A stretch of 64,000 bases of DNA. Source: Isoetes taiwanensis. Taxonomy: Eukaryota > Streptophyta > Lycopodiopsida > Isoetales > Isoetaceae. Below are positions 53,689 to 64,000 of the stretch, one piece after another; within the stretch, counting starts at the first letter, position 1, and every line of letters begins with the position of its first letter. Position numbers and translations under genes: made by a program. Below the pieces are notes generated by a model. That model was not told the DNA's origin, searched no databases, and saw nothing but the letters and a program-made list of their open reading frames with translations. The stretch lies in the NCBI GenBank assembly GCA_021234155.1, contig JAJEKV010000321.1:1-64000 (forward strand). The letters run 5' to 3'.

Positions 53689-56600
53689 TTTAGCAAATGT
53701 GGATAGTAGAAGGAAGCATGCAATTTTGCATTTGTAGGCCTCAGGACATTGTCGTAAGGATGTTTTAGTGAATTGGCCCTTGTAGACTTTAGAATAGTTG
53801 GTCTTAGGGTGTTGTTTGGATGAATATATGATGAGGGTTTATGTATAATAAAGGATGCACAACATTGTAATGGCAATGAAGTTGTTAGTCTTTTGGTAGG
53901 TAATTTATGTGGGTTGAAGTTGCAATAGGTTATGTACCAGGCATTTAGCTACCTCTCGAATAGAGAGCAAGCGCATACCTGTAAGAAAGTGGTGGTAGCA
54001 TGTGATGCATTACACGACTTCTAATGGAATATAATGGTAATGGTAAGACTCATGGATGAGCTAGAAAAAAAAAAGATAAAGAGGAAAATGAAACCCAAAG
54101 CTGAGGGCTCTGGAACGGGTCTAATATCCCCACAATGTGCACAAAAGATTTCGCAGGCTGCATTTTTAAATGTGAAGACCTCTTACACCAATCTCTATTA
54201 GATGCACCGAGATACATTTGAAAGCAAAACAACACGATTGATAAGAAAGATTCAAAAGTTTCATATTTTTACTTTCGGCAAGAAAACAAATTATTAACAT
54301 GAATTAGGAAGAGTTCTATCTAAAACAAAAAAAAAACATAAGTGTTGCTCTTCCTTTTGATCAGACTGTCATTAACCAGTATTACAAACCCAGAGCGATA
54401 GACCTTAATGGAGGATATATGATATTAAGAGTTGGTAGATACAACCATCTCAAAGTTCCAGACCATTACAAATACAGGGGATCGAAAAATAAGTGTGAAC
54501 ATATCAGCTTCCTTGTGTGTCAATCCTCTTTCGCTACGTTAACGTTAGATTTGTTGGATGCGATGTTTATTTTGCTTCACACCTGCATCACATCTTCAGC
54601 AGAGACCAGCGGGCAGTGTTTACAAAGATGGAACTGTCGAGCTGGCGTCAGTTTAATTCCAGTCCCCCAAAGGAGAATCTAATTCCAGTCCCCCAAAGGA
54701 GAATATAACAATTTCCAAAGACTTCAGTGTCTTACATAAGGCCAATCATTTATTAATAGACTCAAAAATAAAACCATTTGTGGAGAGCATGTCTACGTAT
54801 GCAGCACTAAAGTAGATCCTTTTTCAATGTGACTGAAGCACATAACATAAATTGATGGCAGTTTTTAGCTACTTCATGGAACTTTAAATATGTGATCGCC
54901 TCATTATTGTAGAAATAGAGTTAGTTGTACTGTGACAGCACGAAGACATGTTTTAAGGCCATAAATATTTACATGTGGATGTTAAGCAATCTGTTTCCTA
55001 GCTATATCCTAGATATCTAGCTATATCCTTAAGAGGACAAACCCAAACAACTTCAGGAAACATTTATGTTGAGGAATAAAATACCATTGAGTAGAGTGAG
55101 TGGAGCCAGACAACTTCAGGAAAAGCATTCATATTTGTCTGTCAGGATTCTGCACATGGGTTGCATGCTTTTTGTCTTTATCTAGATAGGGAGACACCAT
55201 TAATATAACTTTCTGGAGCAATTAAAAAACCATATAAGATCATTTGAAGAAGGATGTTAAACACATAATTAATGAGCCCATAACCTCAGCTAATTAGTAT
55301 TTGCCTTTTGCCTATGGAGCTATAAAATCCTCGCTTGGCCAAGGTACGATACCATTACCAACTAAGTTTGAATACCTTTTTCCCATACATGCAATGCAAC
55401 AGAATATGGTAAAATACGTGCATCAATTAAACTTAACATCCAAGGACAATCCCATAATGGCAAGGCTATTATGCTAATGTGCTATGTCATCCCACTTGAA
55501 AGGCAACAACAAATCTTTGAAAGAGAGATGTTTGGAGGAAATAAACTTCCTTACATGTTGCTTCCAAAGCCGCAGCAGGAGATGTTGACATTCTTTCCTA
55601 ATTGTAAAGATAGACCTGCAAGACAAAAAGATAGTTTGCAAGTCCAACAAATATTTGAAAAAGAGGTGTTTGGAGGAAACAACGTAGAAATTAGATTCAA
55701 AATGGTTAGCAACAAAGACGACTGTCACAAATTAACCCTTTTGAAATCTAGATTGCCATAGGACACGTGCATTAGGCAAAAGGTTAAACTTGTAGACTGT
55801 TTCTAGAGACTCATTCCCCAGGTGTGGCAGAAGCAGTTGCAATGAAATAAAAAACCAACAATTAAATCGAGGATACAACAAATGTAAGGGTATTGTCAGG
55901 TCTTGAAGAGGCAGAACCTAAAAAGAAAAGGCAAATGAACATATGAAGAACAAACTGACAGGCCCAAAAGCACTGGAAGTTAACATGACAGACTAGATTC
56001 AGAATGTAAGCAGATATCCTTCTTCCTTGTTGTTCAAATATCAGAGAAAAAAAGAGACAAAAAGTGATTATTTGACTGGAATAGCATATAAATGGAGGAA
56101 AAGAGCAAGTCATCTTCATGCAAGTAGTAAATTACACTTATAGAATAAAGAGAAAACTTGAGACATAGATTCTTCTAACCTTGAACAATCCGGCACTACC
56201 TCATTTTCAAAAGTTCACAAAATGAATGTCACAAAGTTCGCATTGGCGAAAGCAGAAAGAAGCATCATACCTAGAATAAAAGCTTTTCATTACGTTGCTT
56301 GTGCAAAAGCGTGCCCTATTGAATGGTGCCTCAACTAAAATACTAATCTGTTCGAAAGATACAACAAATAGTTAGCACAATCTTGAGCCATACCTAAGAC
56401 AGATATTGTAAACAGCCTAGCATGCAGCATAAGGAATTCCATTCACCTTGACATTCAAGGTCATTCATAATTTCGCATTCAAGGACCAGACAGTATGCCC
56501 TATTCCTGCTTATATGAACTCCTAGATTCAGCAGTATCAATTACTTACTGAAGAAATGCTCCTTCAATCAAAGCTTTGCAATATCTTCTCAGGTTCTTGA

Positions 56601-58737
56601 AGCTGAAAAGTACGTGCCATTTCCAACTCTTCCATGCAAATGCAGTACATGCAAACTCTTAACGTAGTTAAGAGACAATGTAAGGTGAAAATAGGAAAAG
56701 AATAGTGTTAAACATCTGTCCAGAAAGTGACAACAATTAAGTTCTTACCTCTAGAGTCGCATTGCTTGTAGTGCCAAATGAGCTATGCAAAGCCCTTCTG
56801 AAAGAGACAAAGTTCCATGTCATTGGGAAGGGGAAACCAAGGGACAAAACTAAGGAGACTTACAGAGATTAGCCAAACACATCCAAATATCCATAGATTG
56901 CACTCCTTATATACAACGAAAGAATCCACCAAAGTATTATTAGTTGATCTACACCAATTTAAAACAGTGATTCATTCATTGTTAATATTAGATAAACTGC
57001 TCATTCAGATAAAGAGGACATGAATGCAAGTTGCGGCCAATTGAATAGCGATCTAGCAATCAGCAATCTAGCTTAGAAGCATGGGACACGAATCAACATA
57101 ATCAAATGGCATATAGACCTTGAATGATGGCATGCATGCTGAGATGCTATGCATCCTCTCGAAAGGAAAAAATTCAATCCCTATGTCAAAGGATCAGAGA
57201 GGTCATTCCCATATGAGAACAAAAGAAAATATGCTTCAAATGTCTAAACAAAATGAACAAAATGTTCGCAGAACGTGTATACATCATGGATATGACATGC
57301 AAAGTTGTTGGAGCAAGCTAGACCAAGGCATAACAACGTCAAGTACCATATATGCTAGATTGATGTAACCAGCAAGCCCCTAGAAGAAAATATCATCAAA
57401 AGAAATTAAGAACACTGACCTTTTAATGAAAAGCCATGGTGCCATTGCTAATTCTTGCTCTTACACAGCTAAACTTCAGATACTCTGGAATAAAGAAATA
57501 GGCTGCGTTGTGTATGCTTAGTCGTTGTAGATGGGAGGATGCACTGCAAACAGAACACAACAGGCAAAAACGTCAATGATGTGCATCCATGAATAGAAAT
57601 AAGTTAAAAGTGAATATGTTAAATTCACAAAGCGTAGATTAATTACGAGGAGCCTCTATTCTGCACATTGACTTCACAACAACAGAGATTGATCAGAAGC
57701 CTGCTATCTGCATATTCACCTAAATGTCAAAAATTCAAACTTTCCCTGACTGCACATTTTTTTTTTCCAAATGAACTTCTCCAAACGAAGTAGAGTACCG
57801 TCAATTGGATCTATCCTTGCAATTAAGTGTAGTGCATGCATGGAAAATTTTGGTCTTCTTGTGAAAGCACAAAGGAGAGCAAGCTAGTATTATTTAAACA
57901 TGAAAGTCTAGAACAATCCTCTATATGTAGTGCATCCAGGAACATTCTAGATTGTAATCTAGAGACTATAAGTGAAAATCACCAAGAGGACTATCTATAC
58001 CTCTTAAATTACCAGCAGCTTGTCTTGCAAACGATCCCTATAAAATAACGATCCCTATAAAATGCCGGTGCTCTTATCACTCCGCTCTGCAAAAAGAATT
58101 AGAAAACAATCAGATATGTACATATGGGCCTAGCAAAAATTACAATGGCAAGTCTACGATACAGATAATGGGAAATCTTGGCAAGCATATAACAAAATCA
58201 AATCAACCTTCAGAAAAAGCATAAACCCTAAATGCTTCACACCTTCAGCCGATTTTGATCAATCGATCCACGGCCCGATCCCCTCATGGCTTGAGAAATC
58301 GTGGCATGGATTCTCTTTGCCATAAAAAGCCATCAAAAACATAAGGACCCCAAAAATCACAAACGAAACAACTACTTCAATTTCTGGAAAATCGAAAATT
58401 TTCTGTAGCAAGCTCTCCTGCAGATGATCCGACAGCGCTAAAAAAAATTTCCTTAGGCGTCTTCTTCTGCGGAAAAAACTACAATCTATATGGCGGATCT
58501 TGAAATCACATGGATGTAGGATCATTCGACACCTTTGCGATTTCAATCGTGGAGCGGGGCGGATGAGGCGTCCACGAAAACAAAAAGCCCTTGAAAATGA
58601 TACCATAAAAACTTGTTAGATTTTTTGGAAGGGCCGGAAATATTTTTTCGGCGAAAACCCCACGAAATCTTATGAAATCAATTAAAAAAAAATCCAAAAA
58701 CATTTTCGGGACATCGGAAAAACCGAATTAAACAATC
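53689..58737. other. Long stretch with no defensible gene
   Basis: Many short frames on both strands and none with a family likeness. A GTCCCCCAAAGGAGAAT unit is tandemly duplicated at about 54662-54705. The pair 55495-55530 and 55640-55675 shares CAACAAAT.TTTGAAA.AGA..TTTGGAGGAAA. Intron-like sequence of a captured gene in the Helitron that ends at 53661 is possible but unproven. Confidence 0.4.
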
Positions 58738-59281
58738 CCATCGATCCGAGACATCGGATCGCCATTCTAGAATGGGACGAGCATGCATGTTTTGCATGCA
58801 TGCGGCGATGCGCATGCCGCATTGCAGTTGGGGAGTTCGCTATTTTAGGCGGCGTTTACGCCCCGACTTCATCGGCGCTTCCTCTTCTCTCTCAGCATAC
58901 CTTATTCTCTTTGAATTGTTTCGAGGCGGGGGAGGGGCTTCTTCCCGCACGGGTTTGGCCTAATTTGGCGTTTCTTTCATCTTTGTCCTTTCTCGGCCTT
59001 TAGCCTTCATCCCGTGGACCTTCGCCCTCGATCCTAGTTTGTTAAGGAAGTCCTTTGGTATTCGGGCGGTTTGTTGGTTTCATCTGCAGTCCCATTCTAG
59101 AATCCCATCGATCGAGAGACATCGGATCGCCATTCTAGAATGGGGCCGACATGCATGTTTTGCATGCATGGGGCGGCATGCCCGATTCCGTGGGAGTTCG
59201 CTATTTTAGGCGGCGTTTTTTTTGCTTCGGGACTTCGGGCGCTTCCTCTTCTCTCTCAGCGGTACCTTATTCTCTTTGAAC
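58738..59281 (+). repeat. Direct repeat pair of about 180 bp
   Basis: Copies at 58738-58921 and 59101-59281 share CCATTCTAGAATGG, a GCATGCATGTTTTGCATGCA hairpin, GAGTTCGCTATTTTAGGCGG and CGCTTCCTCTTCTCTCTCAG. They match, in reverse, the pair at 48938-49483. They lie about 400 bp before the LINE frame at 59704, so LINE 5' leader units are one possible reading. No gene is seen between 59282 and 59703. Confidence 0.75.
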
Positions 59282-59703
59282 CCACCCTCCCCCCCTTCTT
59301 TGTTGTTATTGTATTTTTATCAGCGTGGCACGCGTAATCAACCCCTCCACTCGGGAGGTTTGGTTTGTCTTGTTGTTTTGTTGGTGATGTGCGTGTACAA
59401 GGTTAGCGGCGGCATCTGTTTTCGACTTTTCCATTAGGTGGGTTTTGGGGAGCGATTTTTATGCCTTACGTTTGTCAAGCCCCTTGTCGAAGGCTTTATC
59501 ACTAGGTTTTTCCTCGAAAACCCGAAGGGGCGTGGTTTTTTAATCCCGTTGATAAGCTTTCGGCAGTACACTATGATCTCTATTAGCATTGTATTTTGTT
59601 GGGGTCCAAATGATATAATTGGATTTTCCCTTTATTTTTTATGGGTAGTTCGCATGTGTGCGGCTACCCACTATCCACCATTGTAGAAAATCTGCTGAGA
59701 TGA

Positions 59704-61646
59704 ATGAGAAGCGGGCAGAGAACTGCTCAATCTTTAGGCTGTGAGTATATCTCTTTAAATACCAAATCTAAGATTCTGGGTATTCCTTTTGCTTTGAAAA
59801 CTAATGCTAGTGAGCTTTGGAATGGTATAATTGATAAGCTGATCTCCTCAACAGTAAGTATTTATCCAAGAATGGGAGAGCTATTCTAGTTAATTCAGTC
59901 ATTTCTTCCTCTAATGTGTACCAGTCCTCTATTCTTATGGCTCCAAAGAAAGTTACTTCCAAGCTTCAAGGTATTCTTGGCAGATTCATTGCCAATGGAG
60001 GGAGTAGCAGAACTTGGATCCCTGTTTCTATGAAAGAATGCATGAAGAAAAAGAGTAATGGTGGTCTGGGAATTCTTGATATTGAGAAGCAGGGGCTGGC
60101 TTTGGCTGCCAAATATATCTTTAGAGCAGAGCATAATAAAATCAATCACGCAGTATCTTGCCTGATTAGGCATTATTTATCTAAATATAGACCTTTTGGG
60201 TGGAGAAATGTCCATATGCCGCTCCCTGATAGCTTGTTCTTCGACTTTAAAGTCCCAAATAACGTTCCTGGGATTATTAAGAAATGGATAAAGGCGTGGA
60301 AGGTTGTTTACAAGATGTACACTTGGAAGGAAGATCTATCCAGAGATCCGTCGATTTTTTGGAATCCTTCCCTGATTCTCAACAATCCTAACATGTGTCT
60401 TGCTATGAATTTTTCTATTCAATGTAGGAAGTGGACAGATATGGGGATCACTCATATTTCTCATTTGTTTAATGGTGCTGAATTTATTGACTTCCATAAT
60501 TCTGCTTTAGCTGATCTGGATGAAGAGAATAAAAGGCTTTATCAAGCAATCAAGCTTTGTATCATTGATGGAATCTGGCACAACCAGGATATCCAGTGGC
60601 ATGTTAATTGTAACCTTGGGTACAAGGTTAATATGGCTTACATATGTTTGATTAGAGGGTATACCTTAATTCTGACACCAAAATTGGGGAATCTCTCTAG
60701 AAAGGTGCTCTGCTAATTTGAGATTCATGTGGAAGTCCTCCATCTTTTCTAAGATTAAGGCTTTTATCTGGCAGCTTTGGCACAAGGCTCTGGCCACCAA
60801 TTCCAAGAGATTTAGATTAAATATGGCTGCCTCTAACCTGTGTGAAATATGTTTACAGGAAGCTGAAGATGAAGATCACCTCTTTAAAAACTATCTATGG
60901 GCAGAAGGGGTCCTGGAGTTGGCAGTTGAAGAATTCCATATCCCTAACCTATCCAAGATTTATTTGGTTGATATCCTGTTTCCTCATGATCATGTAGAGT
61001 GGAGAATTTATACTCTCCTTTGGAGGATGTGGAAACCAAGAAATTCAATTATCTTCGACCAAGAAATCGTCTGGCCTTGGGCTGTTATCAAGCAGTCCAA
61101 ATATGATATTTATTGGATAACAGAAGTTTTTCAGTAAAAAACTAACTCCCTTCTCATGCTTTTGATGTAATATATTATAAACTGAAGTGGGCTTGAATCA
61201 ACCTTATCATCAACTCCATGTGGTTGGATCAATTCGGAGCTAAACCAATGGATTATCATAGAGATTAGTGTTCAAGTGATTGCTCATGTATCCAAAATTT
61301 GGATGCTAGAAGAACTCTTATTTGTGAAGCAGTAGATCATATGGGCCATTTCAACTCGACAAAATTTCAGAGCTGCAATTGCCTATATTCTATTACAAGA
61401 GGGATAGGCTAAAAAGACAGACAAATAAGCTGAGGGAGAAGTTCTTGTCAGGCAAATTTTGAATGTCTGTTTTTTGATATTATGATTATAAACCCTTACA
61501 GTCTATGACCATAGGGATATCACTTCCTCGATAAAAAAGTGGTAACCTTTTGCATGCAGGCTTATATCTCCTGCATGCATAATTTTTGTACTCATATATT
61601 TTTCTAAGCAATATAAATACTGCCTTCAAAAAAAAAAAAAAAAAAA
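59704..61646 (+). pseudogene. LINE ORF2 C-terminal fragment with poly(A)
   Basis: Frames at 59704-59889, 59916-60716 and 60718-61137 form one worn protein. LGIPFALKTNASELWNGIIDKL and an APKKVTSKLQGILGRFIANG..WIPVSMKECMKKKSNGGLGILDIEKQ block (59940-60090) are typical of the region after LINE reverse transcriptase. The zinc-binding LW-KIKAFIWQLWHKALATNSK..LCEICLQEAEDEDHLF (60730-60890) and WRMWKPRNSIIF (61020-61060) follow. The 3' part ends in about 20 A (61627-61646). The RT core itself is missing (5' truncation). Frame breaks occur at 59889, 59916 and 60716. Confidence 0.8.
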
Positions 61647-61715
61647 ACAAACAAACTCGGAAATTAGAACTCATTCAAACTCGGAAATTAGAACCTATTC
61701 AAACTCGGAAATGCA
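61647..61715 (+). repeat. Short tandem repeat after the LINE poly(A)
   Basis: About three copies of AAACTCGGAAATTAGAAC.. of 25-26 bp follow the poly(A). Confidence 0.75.
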
Positions 61716-62919
61716 AACTCAAGAAAACATTCAAAGAACTTATCCTTGGCACAGTGGTTTCTAAGGCACTAGCCGACCTCTGAGGATGCTCCAGAATCTT
61801 TTTAGTCATCTTTCGTCGAGATTCTTGGGATGAGAGATCAAATCGAGCGCAAAATGCGAGCGAAGTTTGGATTGATGAGCAAAGTTTGGCGCCGGAATAG
61901 AACAGAGTACAGAAAATGAAAAACATAATAGGACAAGATGACATGGCCGCTCATCATTGCTGCCTGGGACTGACGTGGCCGCCAATGCCTGTACCAGTCC
62001 TTTTATTCTTGACGGGTGGGAATAGGGTGTTGTGTGCTATGTGTTGGGGTGCCTTTTTTTGCACCCCACTGGCAGGTTTTTACCCATCAATTTGTTCTAG
62101 AGAGATGTAAAATTGAAGATGCATTGTGCAACTGCTCTGGACATGTCAGAGGTAACTGTTCTATGTAACCCATCTAGAATCTTCTATTAGCTATTGACAT
62201 GCTCTCTATATCAAAGAGATGGCTTAATAACCATATGCTTATGTTGCATCTCACATTGGAAACATTAGCATGTGCCATGGATATGACTGGCTAGTCTGTA
62301 CGAAAACAGAAGCAGTTTAGAAAAAGAGTACATCGAAAGGATGGCACAAATAACATGTCAAACACACCCCATCAAAGTCTGATAGGAAATGACTACAAAA
62401 TAAGCAAAGAAAGTAAGGGACAGAAGGATGTAATAAAGTAAATATCTAGCAACAACTCAAGACTACCCAAACACCAAGAAATATAGGAAGCATTAAAATG
62501 ATTGTGCAACAATGCACTGCAGATCCATTCTCCTTAGCTTTGGCTTCAAAATCTTAATATTTCCAGGGAACTACAATAAGAAATCAAAATATTACTTCTT
62601 TGCATGGGCCCATGTTTCTCATCACACAAACTGCTTTAATGGCTAAAGTAATAGATTTCGCAGGCAACAAAGTATGACCAGTGGATTAACAATGGAGGAC
62701 ATAACTGCACATTATACAAGAGATATGGGCACCTATTTTCTGAAAGGCATAAGCACTATGGGAGTAAAGTTTTAAAATAAAAATAATAATTCATTCGGTG
62801 GCTAAAGGGGATGGAAAATGTTACTACATTAAGGGGCAAATGAAGGCACTTCGGAATATTCAATATCACTGACTGATTCAGGTAGGATTAAGGATATCAA
62901 TATGTAGCAAAATAACAGG
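61716..62919. other. No recognisable gene; MITE-like end at 62.06 kb
   Basis: GCACCCCACTGGCAGGTTTTTACCC-like DNA at about 62060-62084 resembles the terminal repeat of the MITEs at 13537 and 50317. I cannot find a matching left end. The remainder shows nothing. Confidence 0.4.
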
Positions 62920-63345
62920 GGGTTCCAGGGGAATTTGATATGGATTTAAAAATAACAAATCCTGAAACCATAGACCATATATCCTTAAAACAATTGAATG
63001 GGTTGTTGTAAAAAAAAAACATAGATACAAGATAAAAAATAATCACATTAGCTCACTAAGTACATTGGTGAAAGTAGACATTGAGTTATTTTGGTAGAGA
63101 TTCGATCTCCCGTATTTCATATTCTAAAATCTTAGGCAAAACCGTATAGAGGTTCGATATTCTCTCAAAACCTTAGGCGAAATCGTATTTCGTATTTCAA
63201 AATCATAGGCGCCTCCAATCATAAATGACTATAAGTGAAACGAAAGGTGCCCAGAGGTCCCAACATACGATCTGGGCCATAGGATCGACGAATCCAACGA
63301 CTGTAGTAGTCCAGGGTGCACCTCATTTAGAACATGTAGCAAAAT
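62920..63345 (+). repeat. Dispersed repeat R, copy at 63 kb
   Basis: It matches 45150-45560 block by block (CAATTGAATGGGTTGTTGTA, AAATCTTAGGCAAAACCGTA, CATAGGCGCCTCCAATCATA, TAGTCCAGGGTGCACCTC). It has the same orientation as the 45 kb copy. Confidence 0.8.
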
Positions 63346-64000
63346 AAGCTTCTTTAGATAATAGATATTCATAAAGGTAAAGGAAGGACCAACATGAATA
63401 ACAATGGCAAATGGACATATGAAGTGAATGAGAGCATGCTTCTCAAGTAAATAAATTTTAATCATGTGCTCTTATACGCACATACCTTTTCTGCTGCTTC
63501 TACCTTCGTGTGTCATTTAGGAATAAGAGATATAAACTTTTATTGTGTCGGATTCACCTTGCCCTTCAAAAATCTTTGGTGCAAAAACATAAGATGGGAG
63601 TTCAAGTATATTGTGACTCACAATTATCTACTCTAGAAAATGCCATCTGTCAAAGACAAATCTCACGTCAGAATTGCAAAGCAATCAAGATATTCCAGAT
63701 GAATCTCAACATAAAATCAAAAGGTAGATGGGTTATGGATGCAGTTCACTCTTACTATTAGCTGTAAATTTAGGATGTCAACATTAAGCATTAAGCAAAT
63801 ATAAAACATATTGTGCAACCTTTTGAAACTGTGAGTTTCGCAGCCTAGAGATTGTTTTATATTGAAGGACGACATATTCATCATCACATCATGAGTACAT
63901 TCTACATATCACATGGAAGCCAATCCAATACCTCGATGCAATATGCTAGGAGCTGCTTTGCATGTGAATATCGAGTACGTATGATAGGTTTAAGGTCCTG
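63346..64000. other. No recognisable gene
   Basis: Two short frames without family likeness; nothing else seen. Confidence 0.4.

Overview
This window reads as nuclear DNA of a land plant. It has spliced gene fragments with GT..AG introns, Ty1/copia and Ty3/gypsy retrotransposons, LINEs, Helitrons with captured plant exons, and no bacterial gene layout. A large-genome non-seed plant such as a fern is my guess, not something the sequence proves. I see no intact host gene; almost everything is mobile DNA, much of it nested.

Layout. 1-7354: a copia element entering from the left edge, split inside its reverse transcriptase by a 5.3 kb TG..CA insertion (duplicated target AAATG). That insertion itself holds a 3.7 kb Helitron carrying exons of a BASS-type transporter. 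7355-10858: no recognisable gene. 10859-41613: a nest. A 5'-truncated LINE (target ATGATGCACT) was hit by an element I call E (target AGTT). A second E then landed inside the palindromic array of the first (target AATA), its left half was duplicated, and an 8.3 kb gypsy element (target AGCTT) landed in the second E. 41.6-46.3 kb: a gypsy gag-protease scrap and dispersed repeats. 46.3-48.2 kb: a second Helitron, filled by about 1.7 kb of polypyrimidine. 48.2-64 kb: dispersed repeats, MITEs, Helitron ends, two LINE remnants and a QWRF/AUG8-like exon pair.

The candidate new system is E, about 8.4-8.9 kb once other insertions are removed. It has 25-bp terminal inverted repeats, 4-bp target duplications and two divergent genes. 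The left gene (minus strand) is a DUF7869-type protein with RNase H-like D..D..HTHD motifs, a plausible transposase. The right gene (plus strand) ends in a beta-class N6-adenine/N4-cytosine DNA methyltransferase domain (motif IV DLPYG before motif I). Between the genes, and again within an intron of the methyltransferase gene, lie arrays of the 18-bp palindrome GTGTATTCCGGAATACAC. I infer that the arrays could be a promoter, a recombination hot spot or the substrate of the element's own methyltransferase.

A roughly 3 kb segment (38640-41612) is inverted. Reading it the other way rejoins the methyltransferase gene, the LINE with its target duplication, and a dispersed repeat. Many differences between repeat copies fall at CAG/CTG and look like base-calling errors at methylated CHG sites, so several frameshifts may not be real.
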